A stretch of 64,000 nt of DNA from Maribellus luteus (GTDB taxonomy: Bacteria > Bacteroidota > Bacteroidia > Bacteroidales > Prolixibacteraceae), in the NCBI RefSeq assembly GCF_003576475.1, contig NZ_QWGR01000011.1:92354-156353 (forward strand), in the 5' to 3' direction. Below, in pieces: positions 45,066-54,992 of the stretch. How positions within the stretch are numbered: the stretch's first letter is position 1; every line of letters begins with the position of its first letter. The position numbers were made by a program, and so were the translations under genes. The notes beneath the pieces are model-generated. The model saw only the letters and a program-made list of their open reading frames with translations, had not been told where the DNA came from and ran no database searches.

Positions 45066-45662
45066 TTATTCTCCGATTACAACTTTGGCAAACCGGATTA
45101 CCTTTTCGTTCAGGCAGTAGCCCTTTTGTATCACATCCACTACTTTTCCTTTCAACTCTTTTGAGGGAGCCGGAATTTTTGTAATGGCTTCGTGCAGATC
45201 CACATCAAACACCTCGTTTTGAGCTTCGATCTCTTTCACGTTGTTTTGTTTCAGGAATTCCTTGAACTTGTTGTAAATCAATAAAGTTCCTTGTTTTCCT
45301 GCATCTTCGTCTGCCACTTCTTTCAGTGAATCAATCGCTCTTTCAAAATCGTCGATCACCGGAAGGATGTTTACCAACACGGTCTCGCCACCCGATTTAA
45401 TGAGGTCGGCCTTTTCCTTCAGGGTTCTTTTTCTGAAGTTGTCGAATTCGGCCTGCAAGCGAAGGTGTCTGTCCTTCATCTCGTCAAGTTTGGCCGTTAA
45501 TTCTTCCATTTCTACTTCGTGTTTATCCTTCTTGCCTTTTTTCTTTTTATCCGATTTTTCTTCGGCAGCGTGCTCCGTCTGCGCGCTGTTGTCTGCTGTT
45601 TCCTGATTGGTATCTTTTACTTCTTCCGAAGTGGTTTCATTTGAAATTTTTTCTTCTGCCAT
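45066..45662 (-). CDS. grpE: Nucleotide exchange factor GrpE
   Basis: 198 residues. An acidic/lysine-rich N-terminal tail (1-50), a long coiled coil (about 50-115, with DRHLRLQAEFDNFRKRT), and a C-terminal beta domain with DVDLHEAITKIPAP and DVIQKGYCLNEKVIRFAKVV. It resets DnaK by ADP release. First gene of the grpE-dnaJ operon. The 281-base upstream gap has no CIRCE element that I can see. Confidence 0.95.
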   Translation of the reverse strand: MAEEKISNETTSEEVKDTNQETADNSAQTEHAAEEKSDKKKKGKKDKHEVEMEELTAKLDEMKDRHLRLQAEFDNFRKRTLKEKADLIKSGGETVLVNILPVIDDFERAIDSLKEVADEDAGKQGTLLIYNKFKEFLKQNNVKEIEAQNEVFDVDLHEAITKIPAPSKELKGKVVDVIQKGYCLNEKVIRFAKVVIGE

Positions 45663-45866
45663 TTTTACCCTTTTTTCTGAATTTGTCCATCAAAAATGTC
45701 ATATAATTTTAATCGTCGGTCTTTTTCCCGGGTTTCTTTTTATTGAAACGAAAAAAGCTCCACTACAAATATCCCGTAATTACCTGGTTTCTTTGGCGGA
45801 AACAGTAAATACGGGGTAAATTGCTACGCTTGTATTGCAAATAGTTTGCCATGCAAATATAAAAGA

Positions 45867-45904
45867 CAAATTGACACCCGACAGAAGCGTCAAGTGTCAA
45901 TTTG
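45867..45904 (-). terminator. Terminator of the TlpA-type gene
   Basis: Perfect 11-bp arms CAAATTGACAC and GTGTCAATTTG with a 16-base loop; TCTTTT follows on the minus strand, 40 bases after the stop. Confidence 0.7.
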
Positions 45905-45943
45905 CATGAATTCGTTTATTCTTAAAATAGTCTCTTTTTCAGC

Positions 45944-46456
45944 CTATTTCAGGTATTTGTCGAGGGCAGCTTCGAGGGCCGGCCCGCGCAGGTCTTTAGC
46001 GATAATTACACCGTTCTCATCCAAAAGGAAATTTGAAGGTACGCTTCTGATCCGGTAAATGGCTGCCAGTTTCGAATTCCATCCACCCAGGTCGCTGATG
46101 TGGTAAGGCCAGTCGAGTTTATCCTGTTTAATGGCTGCTTTCCATTGGTCAGCGGTACGGTCGAGCGAAACATTAAAAACAACAAAACCTTTACCTACGG
46201 TGAATTTTTTGTCTTTGTAGTGGTTGTAAGCTTTTACCACGTTGGGATTTTCCCTCCTACAGGGAGGGCACCAGCCAGCCCAAAAATCAAGCAGTACAAC
46301 CTTCCCCTTTGTATCCGAAAGTTTAATGGTTTTCCCGTCGGGGCTTGTGCCTACCAGTTCGGGCGCTTTATTGCCAATTCCGGTTCCGAGTTGCTGGGCA
46401 TCCAGTCCTGCTGTTCCCAGAAACAAAACGACGATGATAAGTGCTAATTTCTTCAT
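45944..46456 (-). CDS. TlpA-like periplasmic thiol-disulfide reductase
   Basis: 170 residues from ATG 46456, giving signal peptide MKKLALIIVVLFLGTAGLDA. Thioredoxin fold with the redox motif WCPPC (Cys63, Cys66) in FWAGWCPPCRREN and cis-Pro region RIRSVPSNFLLDENG. The TlpA/ResA-type insertion is present between the motif and the following strand. Such proteins reduce disulfides of exported proteins or cytochrome precursors; here no partner gene is adjacent. A TTG four codons upstream is possible but not preferred. Confidence 0.88.
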   Translation of the reverse strand: MKKLALIIVVLFLGTAGLDAQQLGTGIGNKAPELVGTSPDGKTIKLSDTKGKVVLLDFWAGWCPPCRRENPNVVKAYNHYKDKKFTVGKGFVVFNVSLDRTADQWKAAIKQDKLDWPYHISDLGGWNSKLAAIYRIRSVPSNFLLDENGVIIAKDLRGPALEAALDKYLK

Positions 46457-46554
46457 TTCCTGTTTCAATATTTATAAGATATCAAAAATAAATAATCTGA
46501 CTTTAGTAACGGAAAAGCTTACGTTTTGTTCTTTCACGCCTTTTCTTTTGACGA

Positions 46555-47859
46555 TCAGATCCGGGTGATTTTTGCACCCAGTGCATTTAACCTTCCGTCG
46601 ATGTTTTCGTAGCCTCTGTCGATTTGTTCGATGTTGTCGATCAGGCTGGTGCCTTTGGCCGACATGGCAGCAATCAACAGGGCAATCCCTGCACGAATAT
46701 CGGGCGATACCATTTTGGTGGCACGAAGGCTGTGTTTGCGGTCGAGCCCGATGACAGTGGCGCGGTGCGGATCGCAAAGAATGATTTGCGCGCCCATGTC
46801 GATCAGTTTGTCCACAAAGAACAAGCGGCTTTCAAACATCTTTTGATGAATGAGCACACTTCCTTTTGCCTGCGTGGCCACTACCAGGAAAACACTCAGT
46901 AAGTCGGGTGTAAGTCCCGGCCACGGTGCATCGGCAATGGTCATAATCGATCCATCGATATAAGATTCTATTTCGTAGTGGTCGGTATCTTTGATCAACA
47001 GGTCGTCGCCCACCTGCGCAACATTGATCCCAAGTCTTCTGAACGATTCGGGAATAATACCCAAATGTTCGATCCCAACGTTTTTAATACAGATCTCGGA
47101 AGCGGTCATGGCAGCGAGGCCAATAAAACTTCCTACCTCGATCATGTCGGGAAGAATCCGGTGTTTGCAGCCTTTCAGCGAGCTAACTCCTTCAATGGTT
47201 AGAAGGTTGGAACCTATTCCGCTGATTTTTGCACCCATCGAAACCAGCATTTTGCACAGTTGCTGCAGGTAAGGTTCGCAGGCGGCGTTGTAAATGGTGG
47301 TGATTCCTTCGGCCAGTACAGCAGCCATAACAATGTTGGCCGTTCCGGTAACCGAAGCTTCGTCAAGCAACATATAGCTGCCGGTCAGTTTCTGTGCCGA
47401 AACCAGGTACCACTGGTTTTCCTTGTCGAAGGTAAATTCGGCCCCCAGTTTCTGAAGCCCGATAAAATGGGTGTCCACTCTTCGGCGGCCAATTTTGTCG
47501 CCTCCGGGCTGCGGAATAAAACCTTGTCCGAAACGCGCCAAAAGCGGACCGATGATCATGATCGATCCCCGCAAACCAATGGCTTGTTGTGTATACTCCG
47601 GGCTTTTTAAAAACTCCAGGTTAACTTTGGAAGCATTGAAACGGTATTGTCCCACTCCAAGTCTTTCTGTTTTCACACCCAGGTTTCCCAGAATTTCGAT
47701 CAGTTTCAACACGTCGCGGATTTCCGGAATGTTGTCGATAAAAACATCCTGATCGGTTAACAAAGCGGCACAAATAACCTGGAGTGCTTCATTTTTTGCT
47801 CCCTGCGGTTCAATATCTCCTTTTAACGAGTAGCCTCCTTCAATCTTAAAAGTTGACAT
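46555..47859 (-). CDS. murA: UDP-N-acetylglucosamine 1-carboxyvinyltransferase, Asp variant
   Basis: 434 residues, complete. Lys22 of GAKNEAL and the catalytic loop are visible. The loop residue that is Cys115 in E. coli is Asp121 here, in [14 protein letters not shown]. MurA transfers enolpyruvate from PEP to UDP-GlcNAc, the first committed step of peptidoglycan synthesis. Asp at this position keeps activity in other bacteria (e.g. mycobacteria) but prevents alkylation by fosfomycin. The upstream DUF4290 gene ends 29 bases before, a conserved Bacteroidota order, so they are probably one operon. Confidence 0.95.
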   Translation of the reverse strand: MSTFKIEGGYSLKGDIEPQGAKNEALQVICAALLTDQDVFIDNIPEIRDVLKLIEILGNLGVKTERLGVGQYRFNASKVNLEFLKSPEYTQQAIGLRGSIMIIGPLLARFGQGFIPQPGGDKIGRRRVDTHFIGLQKLGAEFTFDKENQWYLVSAQKLTGSYMLLDEASVTGTANIVMAAVLAEGITTIYNAACEPYLQQLCKMLVSMGAKISGIGSNLLTIEGVSSLKGCKHRILPDMIEVGSFIGLAAMTASEICIKNVGIEHLGIIPESFRRLGINVAQVGDDLLIKDTDHYEIESYIDGSIMTIADAPWPGLTPDLLSVFLVVATQAKGSVLIHQKMFESRLFFVDKLIDMGAQIILCDPHRATVIGLDRKHSLRATKMVSPDIRAGIALLIAAMSAKGTSLIDNIEQIDRGYENIDGRLNALGAKITRI

Positions 47860-47888
47860 AAGTTTTTGGGATTTGAGAATGAAAACGG

Positions 47889-48476
47889 CTATTTCTTCTT
47901 TTTATTCGGAATTGGCTTCTTCTTTTTCCCTACTAGTGTTTTGGTATCGGCCAGGTGCATTCCTTCTCTGATGACCAGCTTCCCTTCTGACAGTTCTTCC
48001 AGATCGCCAAAAATCTTTTCGTCTTCCACGGCGTCTTTGTTCCAGGCCAGGTACGATTTTTTCATTTGGTTGGCAATCTGCGCAATCATGATTTCGCGTT
48101 CTTCTCCTTCATATTTCTCAGCTTCCTTTATCAGTAATTCCATGGTTCTTCCATAGTGTTTGTACTTAATATAGTGCTGGTTGTAAGGAACTTTATTGGG
48201 TTTTTCCAACAGGCTGTCGGGTGTTGGCGGTTCGTACGGATAATCAATATCCAGTTTGAAGTCGGCCATAATAGCGAGGTGATCCCACAGTTTATGGTTG
48301 AACTCCGGAACATCACGAAGGAAAGGATAAAGGTTGCCCATTACATCGATCACGGTTTGTGCCGATTTGTTCCTTTTTTCGCGGTCTTCAATGGTCATCA
48401 AATAGTCGACCATGTTTTGTATATTCCTCCCGTATTCAGGAAGGGCTAGTTTTTTTCTTTTCGAATTGTAATCCAT
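47889..48476 (-). CDS. DUF4290 family protein
   Basis: 195 residues, soluble and highly charged. It begins [20 protein letters not shown] and contains [29 protein letters not shown] and a [22 protein letters not shown] helix; the tail is a Lys/Pro-rich stretch. The family is almost restricted to Bacteroidota, of unknown function, and is usually found before murA as here. The linkage suggests a cell-envelope or division-related role, an inference from position only. Confidence 0.85.
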   Translation of the reverse strand: MDYNSKRKKLALPEYGRNIQNMVDYLMTIEDREKRNKSAQTVIDVMGNLYPFLRDVPEFNHKLWDHLAIMADFKLDIDYPYEPPTPDSLLEKPNKVPYNQHYIKYKHYGRTMELLIKEAEKYEGEEREIMIAQIANQMKKSYLAWNKDAVEDEKIFGDLEELSEGKLVIREGMHLADTKTLVGKKKKPIPNKKKK

Positions 48477-48592
48477 CTAAAAAATCTTAAGTGATGTTTA
48501 ATCTTCGTGTAAATGTAGGAATTGTTCCGAAGTGATGCTGCAAAGCTAATGATTTCCTGTCAATTCGCGAATATTTTTCATCGAAAGCCTGT

Positions 48593-50920
48593 TTAGCTTT
48601 TGATCCGGAGTTTGGCAAATTTTAAAAGCAATTGCTTTTGTCCGGTTGTTCGGAAAAATACAGTCGCCTTTAGATCGGGTGCAATGCCTTCAATTTTCAG
48701 AACTTTTCCTTCACCAAAACGCTGGTGTTGTACCGTCATGCCAGCCTGGATTTTTCCTGGATCGTCTCCCTGGAATGTATCCTGTGCGCGGCCGCTTTCT
48801 TTGAGAGAAACGAGTTTCTTGTTTAAAATGTTTTGCGACTCGCGTGTTTTAAAGGAAGAAGATGGCTGCCTTTGTGCAAAACGCTGTGCCGGACTGCTGT
48901 ACGACACGTTGCTTTGTTCGGCAGAGGCTCTTCCCGAAACTCCTGTTGGAACTTGTCCTTCGGTGTAACGTTCATCCAGTTCTTCGAGAAAACGGCTGGG
49001 GGTGCAAAAATCGAGGTTACCCCAGCGGTAGCGCTGGTTGGCATACGAAAGCCAGGCATTTTCTTCGGCACGGGTAAGGGCTACATAAAACAAACGGCGT
49101 TCTTCCTCGAGCGATTCCTGCGTGGCCTTTTCGCCCTGACGTTGCGAAGGGAAGAGGTTTTCTTCCATCCCCACGATAAAAACATTTTTGAACTCAAGCC
49201 CTTTGGCCGAATGCACGGTCATCAGGGTTACCTTGTTCTTTTCCTCGTCTTTTTCGTTGTCCTGGTCGGTGAGCAAAGCCACATCTTCCAGGTAATTTTC
49301 CAGTTTATCCGGATCGCCCTGTTCTTTGGCTGAAATTGAAAACTCCTGGATACCGTTCAGTAATTCCTGGATGTTTTCGTGGCGGCTAAGTCCTTCGGGC
49401 GATTTATCGTTATACAGGTCTTTTAAAATACCCGTTTGCTCGGCAATGGTTTTGGCGGTTTCAAAAGCATCGCTTTCCTGCGATAGTTTTTGGAAACGGT
49501 CGATCAGGGCAACAAAACCCATCAGCTTTGTTGCGGTGCCTTTGTTTACCTGCGAGTGGTTGATTTCAGGAAGTGCGGTAAGAACTCTCCAAATCGAGGT
49601 TTCGTTGCTCACTGCCGAAACTTCGAGCTTGCCAACGGTTGTTTGCCCAATTCCGCGCGCCGGGTAATTGATGATCCGTTTTAGCGCTTCGTTGTCGTCG
49701 GGGTTAATGGTCATCCTGAAATAGCTCAGCAGGTCTTTGATTTCTTTCCGCTGGTAGAAACTCAGGCCTCCATAAATTTTATAGGGGATGTTTCTTTTTC
49801 GCAGCGACTCTTCAAAAATCCTCGACTGCGCATTGGTGCGGTAAAGAATGGCAAAATCTTCAAACTGGTAATGATCGCGCAGTTGAAGCTGTGAAATTTC
49901 CTGTGCCACCAGAAATCCTTCTTCGTTGTCGGTGAGTGCCGAAAGGATTTTGATGGGTTTACCCAGAGCATTTTCAGAGAAAACGTTTTTGGGTATTTGT
50001 TTTTTATTCCTGGCAATGATGCTGTTGGCCGCGTTCACAATCGTCTGCGTGGAACGGTAGTTTTGCTCCAGTTTGAATACCCGGTGATCGGGGTAGTCGT
50101 TTTTGAAATTGAGAATGTTTTCGATACGCGCCCCCCGAAACGAATAGATACTTTGTGCATCGTCGCCCACCACACAAATGTTGTTGTGTTTGGCCGCCAG
50201 TTTTTTGATGATCAGGTATTGCGAGTAGTTGGTATCCTGGTACTCGTCTACCAACACATAGCCAAAACGTTCCTGGTATTTCTTCAGAATTTCTTCATGA
50301 TCTCGAAACAGAAGATTGGTAATAAGCAGCAGGTCGTCAAAGTCCATCGAGCCCGACAAACGGCATCTCTTTGCATATTCCTTGTAAATTTCCGAGATAG
50401 CCGGCATGCGCATGTTTTTGTCTGCCGAACGGATCTCTGGCGAATTGGCGTATGCCATCGGGGTAATGAGGTTGTTTTTCGCCATCGAAATTCGGCTGGC
50501 CACCACATTGGGTTTATACGTTTTGTCATCAAGCTGAAAATCCTTGATAATGGTTTTTATCAGGCTTTTGCTGTCGGAGCTGTCGTAAATGGTAAAGTTG
50601 GACGGATAACCGATGGTTTCGTGCTCTGCCCTTAAAATGCGAGAGAAAATACTGTGAAATGTTCCCATCCACAAGTAGCGGGCAACGTTTTCGCCGGCAA
50701 CGCGGCCAATCCTGTCTTTCATTTCGCGGGCTGCCTTGTTGGTAAAAGTAAGCGCGAGAATGTTCGACGGGCGGGCACCCTGTTTTAGCAAATGGGCAAT
50801 CCGGTAAGTCAGAACCCTTGTTTTTCCCGAGCCTGCACCGGCAATCACCAACGACGGGCCTTCGGTGCGTACCACCGCTTCCCGCTGAACTTCATTTAAT
50901 TCTTTTAAATAATCGAGCAC
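48593..50920 (-). CDS. UvrD/PcrA-type DNA helicase
   Basis: 775 residues, superfamily 1A. Walker A GAGSGKTRVL, motif II VDEYQDTN, motif III GDDAQSIYSFRGA, motif IV FKLEQNYRSTQTI, motif V TVHSAKGLEFKNVF and motif VI VALTRAEENAW are all present. The C-terminal 80 residues end in a PcrA-type Tudor-like tail (VQHQRFGEGKVLKIEG) that can contact RNA polymerase. It unwinds DNA 3'-5' in repair and clears transcription-replication conflicts. Separate unit, read toward DUF4290. Confidence 0.93.
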   Translation of the reverse strand: MLDYLKELNEVQREAVVRTEGPSLVIAGAGSGKTRVLTYRIAHLLKQGARPSNILALTFTNKAAREMKDRIGRVAGENVARYLWMGTFHSIFSRILRAEHETIGYPSNFTIYDSSDSKSLIKTIIKDFQLDDKTYKPNVVASRISMAKNNLITPMAYANSPEIRSADKNMRMPAISEIYKEYAKRCRLSGSMDFDDLLLITNLLFRDHEEILKKYQERFGYVLVDEYQDTNYSQYLIIKKLAAKHNNICVVGDDAQSIYSFRGARIENILNFKNDYPDHRVFKLEQNYRSTQTIVNAANSIIARNKKQIPKNVFSENALGKPIKILSALTDNEEGFLVAQEISQLQLRDHYQFEDFAILYRTNAQSRIFEESLRKRNIPYKIYGGLSFYQRKEIKDLLSYFRMTINPDDNEALKRIINYPARGIGQTTVGKLEVSAVSNETSIWRVLTALPEINHSQVNKGTATKLMGFVALIDRFQKLSQESDAFETAKTIAEQTGILKDLYNDKSPEGLSRHENIQELLNGIQEFSISAKEQGDPDKLENYLEDVALLTDQDNEKDEEKNKVTLMTVHSAKGLEFKNVFIVGMEENLFPSQRQGEKATQESLEEERRLFYVALTRAEENAWLSYANQRYRWGNLDFCTPSRFLEELDERYTEGQVPTGVSGRASAEQSNVSYSSPAQRFAQRQPSSSFKTRESQNILNKKLVSLKESGRAQDTFQGDDPGKIQAGMTVQHQRFGEGKVLKIEGIAPDLKATVFFRTTGQKQLLLKFAKLRIKS

Positions 50921-51133
50921 GTTTTATCCTTTCTGTTCAAAGCCACAAAAATAGAGTATGTATATCTAATCACCTTATTTCGCAGTGGCTTTTATCAACA
51001 AATTATCCGGCCGGCCGGTTCATCTTGCTTTTTATTGCCCGTTGGAGGCGGCACTAAGTCCTGATTTTTTGGCGGCTGCACGCAATTAAATAAAATTTAT
51101 ACGTTAATATTGTATCTCAAAGAAGAAGGTTTT

Positions 51134-52444
51134 ATGAAGAGAAGTCTCTATTTGGCAGGAATTCTGATTTTGTTTTCTCAACTTTTGAACGCGCAAATCA
51201 CGGCTCCGCAATCCACTGGCAGCGATGTAACCCAATATCCTGCTTTTTTGGAAAATGATAGCATTTTCATTTTTTGCACCACAGATTCTTTATCCGAAGT
51301 TGGGGCGCTTGCCGTTTCAACTGCTTTGGAGGGAACAAAAACCTTTCTTTGGGAAAAATACAACGAGGAAACCGCAGCCTTCGAGTTTTTTGCGCAGGAA
51401 AGTTCCGATGCCGCTTCGCACCAGATCAGCAATTTGGGGAATGGCTGTTACCGTGCTACGGTTACGCTTGGAAGTACCACCAATATACACCGGGCCTGGG
51501 TTTTTAATAACTGGGCCCTTGCCGAAGGATCTGTTGCAAGTTCTGATTGTGAGTCTTTCAGCCTTGCCGGTACATTCAGGGCAGCCACACTTACCTATTA
51601 CGATTTAAGTGACAACACTCCGGTAGACCTGTTCAAAGATGTAAAAGTTCAATGGCTGGATGGTTCGGAGGTGGTAAGTACCCTGTTAAATCCTGAGTTT
51701 TTTGATCCGCCTGCAGAAGACGGGAATTTCACGTTGCGGGTGTACGATAAGTACGGTTGCGAAGCGCGGTCAACGGTTGCTTATGAATCGCTGGTGACCC
51801 AAGCAGAATTTACGGTTCAAGCCAATTGGACAAATCCTGGCGGTTTGGTAGGAGAAGCTCCGTTAACAGTAACATTTACCAATACATCAAAAAATGCTAC
51901 CCCGGGCTATTACGAATGGTTCTTTTACCGCGATATGGATGAAATAACCGAAGAATCGCAGGGAGCCAGTGAACCTGTAGACAGCATTCTGATTGTTGCT
52001 TATGACGATTCGCCTATCTATACCTATCAGAGTTCCGGGAGATACCTGGTGAAACTTGTGGCCAAAAAAGTAACGCAAACACATACCTGTGTGGATACTT
52101 TCGCGCTCGAAAAATTAATTGTGGCAGATACTTCGTCAATAATTGTCCCCAATGTATTTACTCCGAATAATGGCGATGATGTTAATAATGAGTTCAAAAT
52201 CAAGTTTTGGTCGATGAAAAGTATCGAAATTACTATTGTTAATCGTTGGGGTAAACGAGTTCATTATTGGCGAAGTGGTGATATTCAGGACCCTGAGAAC
52301 GCAAGGGTTGAAGCTGTTTGGGATGGTACAATCAATGGGAGGAATGCAAGTCCCGGTGTGTATTACTACGATGTGGTAGGCCGTGGCCGCGACGGGCGAA
52401 AACAGACCAAGCACGGCTTTCTTCATCTTTTCAGGAATAAATAA
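51134..52444 (+). CDS. Secreted protein with gliding-motility/type IX C-terminal domain
   Basis: 436 residues from ATG 51134 (signal peptide MKRSLYLAGILILFSQLLNAQ). A Ig/PKD-like domain (about 215-330, with PLTVTFTNTS and WFFYRD) precedes the C-terminal gliding-motility-associated domain: PNVFTPNNGDDVNNEF, ITIVNRWGKRVHYW, WDGTINGRNASPGVYYYDV. This C-terminal domain marks proteins handled by the type IX secretion system and anchored or released at the cell surface. No other T9SS gene is in the window. A TTG eight codons upstream is a less likely start. Confidence 0.85.
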   Translation: MKRSLYLAGILILFSQLLNAQITAPQSTGSDVTQYPAFLENDSIFIFCTTDSLSEVGALAVSTALEGTKTFLWEKYNEETAAFEFFAQESSDAASHQISNLGNGCYRATVTLGSTTNIHRAWVFNNWALAEGSVASSDCESFSLAGTFRAATLTYYDLSDNTPVDLFKDVKVQWLDGSEVVSTLLNPEFFDPPAEDGNFTLRVYDKYGCEARSTVAYESLVTQAEFTVQANWTNPGGLVGEAPLTVTFTNTSKNATPGYYEWFFYRDMDEITEESQGASEPVDSILIVAYDDSPIYTYQSSGRYLVKLVAKKVTQTHTCVDTFALEKLIVADTSSIIVPNVFTPNNGDDVNNEFKIKFWSMKSIEITIVNRWGKRVHYWRSGDIQDPENARVEAVWDGTINGRNASPGVYYYDVVGRGRDGRKQTKHGFLHLFRNK

Positions 52445-52459
52445 TTCAGGTATTTTCTT

Positions 52460-52927
52460 TTAAACATCCTGTTTCCCGAACATGGTTTCGAGAGCGGCTT
52501 TTCTGTACGCAAAAATCTGTGCTAGTTTCTTTTTAATGATCAGCCGGTTGGCAATGGCCCCCAAAAAGCCAAGTGGCGGCTGGTACGATATAATATCCAT
52601 CATTTCAACGCCTCCCGGTACTTCTTTCAGGAAATGTTCGTGGTGCCACATTTGGTAGGGCCCGATTCTCTGTTCGTCAACAAAATAGTGCTTTTCTTTT
52701 ACGTGCGTGATTTCAGTAACCCAGGTCGTGGGGATGTTAAACAGCGGTTTTACCTTGTAACTAATGATTTGCCCGGGATACATTTCTCCTTCAGATTCCG
52801 AAGTAATCGTAAAATCCATACCGGGAGGTGTGATTTTGCTCAGATTGGCCGGATTGGAGATAAAGTTCCAAACCTGGTCTAAACCTGCCGGAATAAGTTG
52901 TTTTTGCCTGAATTGATAGAATCCCAT
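52460..52927 (-). CDS. SRPBCC-fold ligand-binding protein
   Basis: 155 residues of START/polyketide-cyclase type: IPAGLDQVWNFISNPANLSKITPP at the N-terminus, a sheet region YPGQIISYKVKPLF, and a C-terminal helix ANRLIIKKKLAQIFAYRKAALETMF. The fold holds a hydrophobic cavity; no catalytic residues can be assigned. Convergent with the T9SS-associated gene (15-base gap). Confidence 0.8.
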   Translation of the reverse strand: MGFYQFRQKQLIPAGLDQVWNFISNPANLSKITPPGMDFTITSESEGEMYPGQIISYKVKPLFNIPTTWVTEITHVKEKHYFVDEQRIGPYQMWHHEHFLKEVPGGVEMMDIISYQPPLGFLGAIANRLIIKKKLAQIFAYRKAALETMFGKQDV

Positions 52928-53004
52928 TTGTTTAATATTCTTTTTGAATAGATAAACAAAGTGGGGTAGAATAAGTTGAATGTAAGCAAAATGTTCCAGC
53001 TAGC

Positions 53005-53955
53005 TCATGATTCCTCAATGATGGGAAGCACCTCCTCTTCCTCGTTTGGGAATACATTGAAATCATCTCCGAACTGGGCCAGAAACTCAATGCTTAAAGC
53101 CCGGTAGGTATAACTAACCGGCAGAAGCATTACGGTTCCGATGTATGGAATGGCAAGCAATAAAAGCCCGATGCAACAGGTAACCAGGGCGAGGAACAGG
53201 ACGCCGATTCCAACCGCTATACTCAGGATGAAAATAAAGAACCCGTATCCGATAAAGGAAAAAAAGTACCTCCCAAACAACGACAGAAATTTTCCCCATG
53301 CACGAAGTACGCCTATGCGGTGTTTGTACATAATGGGCACCACAAAATCTTTCAGAAACAAAGAAGCAAAGCCCATGGTGAGTAAATAGGCGATCAGAAG
53401 TAAAATCATTTGCGCAATGGCCCAAAAGATGGCAACGTTGGTAAAATCGCCGTAGTATAGTTCTTTGGCTGACAGAAAGCAGTAAGCGAGAAAACAGCCA
53501 AAAAGTACGATGGAGAGCCACCCAAAGAAAAGCTGGAACAAAAACAGGGAATTTCCTTCTTTCCGGTACTCGTACCATGGCTGGCTGATGTCTGACTTTT
53601 CCTGGGCCACATTGTGCAGGAACATAAACTTCCCGCGGCTGCTGACCCAGATAAACACACTGATTACAACAATCAGGAAAACAATGCCGGCGATAATGAG
53701 GTTGGCCCACAAAGGATGGGTAGAAAACCAGTCCCAGGCGTTTTGCGGGAAACTGAAAAAATCATCGAAGCCATGAGAGTGAGAGTTGTAGTTGGAATGA
53801 TTGCCTCCAGAGCTTCCTCCTTCACAGTCGGTGAGTCCGGCAAGCCAGGCGGTAAAACCAATGCGAAACCATTTATTCAAATCAAAAGGTTGAAACAAGG
53901 CTTTTTTCATGCGTTGGAAGCCAAGAGACAAGGGACGGCTGTAGCTTATGTTCAT
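53005..53955 (-). CDS. Multi-pass membrane protein of unknown function
   Basis: 316 residues. It opens ISYSRPLSLGFQRMKKALFQPFDLNKWFRIGF, an amphipathic section, then a Gly/Ser/His-rich loop (GGSSGGNHSNYNSHSHG, about 45-63) and about five or six TM segments. Similar proteins (DUF7544-like) occur in many Bacteroidota, function unknown. The His-rich loop could bind metal. Acidic C-terminus EEEEVLPIIEES. Not in an operon with the SRPBCC gene. Confidence 0.65.
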   Translation of the reverse strand: MNISYSRPLSLGFQRMKKALFQPFDLNKWFRIGFTAWLAGLTDCEGGSSGGNHSNYNSHSHGFDDFFSFPQNAWDWFSTHPLWANLIIAGIVFLIVVISVFIWVSSRGKFMFLHNVAQEKSDISQPWYEYRKEGNSLFLFQLFFGWLSIVLFGCFLAYCFLSAKELYYGDFTNVAIFWAIAQMILLLIAYLLTMGFASLFLKDFVVPIMYKHRIGVLRAWGKFLSLFGRYFFSFIGYGFFIFILSIAVGIGVLFLALVTCCIGLLLLAIPYIGTVMLLPVSYTYRALSIEFLAQFGDDFNVFPNEEEEVLPIIEES

Positions 53956-54161
53956 AACGGTAGGTGTTGATCGTTTGCAAATTACATTTTTTGATTGAAC
54001 GGGAAAAGAACTTTTTCCCTAAAGTTTTTGGGCTGAAATGCAGCCGAAAAAGCTGAACTCTTTGTAATTAGAATTTCCAACCGTAATCAGGGACTTGTTT
54101 TCTTGTTTTTTGGGCAACAAGGCTTATATTTATTCGTTGATAGTGTATTCAAATATGCCGT

Positions 54162-54752
54162 ATGAAGAGATTATTATTTTTGACCATTTTATTTACCTCC
54201 CTGATTTTTGACACATTCGCTAAAGACACCAATGCCTGGAAGCAGGAGAAGAGTTTGGAGCAGCAATACGAAGTTTTTAAGGAAAATCTGAACTTTTGGA
54301 GTGGGAATTATTTTATGAGCCCAACCCAGCTCGACCAGTTTCACGGAGCTATGACCGATACCATTGCGCGCCTGCAGAAAGAAGTGAACAACGGATTAAG
54401 TAAAATTGATCAGCAAAAACAGGAGCTGGTAGCCAAGCAAGCATTGGTGAACGAAACGCAGCAAAAACTGGATGAAAGTATCCGGGATCAAAATTCGATC
54501 AATGTGCTGGGAGCACGAATAAATAAAAACGCTTATTCCACGGTCATGTATCTTTTTATCGTAGGAGTGCTGGTGCTGGCGGGTGTGATGTACATGATGT
54601 TTCAGCGGAGCCACAAAATTACCCGGCAAACTAAGAAAGAGTACGACGAGTTAAAAGCAGAGTACGAAGAGCACAAAAAAGTGGCATTGGACCGCTACAC
54701 CAAAATCAACATGGAACTTCATAAAACCAGGTTGGAACTTCAAAAGAAATAA
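54162..54752 (+). CDS. Coiled-coil membrane protein of unknown function
   Basis: 196 residues: signal peptide or first TM (1-20), a periplasmic coiled coil (about 50-115, LQKEVNNGLSKIDQQKQEL followed by ETQQKLDES), a second TM (about 125-147, MYLFIVGVLVLAGVMYMMF) and a cytoplasmic helical tail rich in Lys/Glu (150-196). The architecture suggests a scaffold linking the periplasm and cytoplasm. No named family recognised. Single gene, read away from the membrane protein upstream. Confidence 0.6.
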   Translation: MKRLLFLTILFTSLIFDTFAKDTNAWKQEKSLEQQYEVFKENLNFWSGNYFMSPTQLDQFHGAMTDTIARLQKEVNNGLSKIDQQKQELVAKQALVNETQQKLDESIRDQNSINVLGARINKNAYSTVMYLFIVGVLVLAGVMYMMFQRSHKITRQTKKEYDELKAEYEEHKKVALDRYTKINMELHKTRLELQKK

Positions 54753-54927
54753 ATCTGTACGATAGTCTGAAAGGGGAGTGATTGCACTCGCTTTGCCGAA
54801 TCATTTAAACTGTTCAACATCCGGGAGGTGAAGTTGCCAATTTAGGTATGTACTTTCTGTGTGTATTTAACTGCGAATGGGAGAGTTTGTTTGAGGGCTT
54901 GATTGCACCGGCCGGTATCTAAAATGG

Positions 54928-54959
54928 AAAACCCCGATTCATCAATTGACGAACCGGGG
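54928..54959 (-). terminator. Intrinsic terminator of the EF-G paralogue gene
   Basis: On the minus strand CCCCGGTTCGTCAA pairs with TTGATGAATCGGGG (two G-U pairs) and TTTT follows. Confidence 0.8.
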
Positions 54960-54992
54960 AATTTCGTATAGTAAAATGGATTAGAAAATGGT

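Noticed and set aside
45663..45943. CIRCE element before grpE
   Set aside because: The 11-bp inverted repeat here does not match CIRCE, and its position fits a terminator of the TlpA-type gene.
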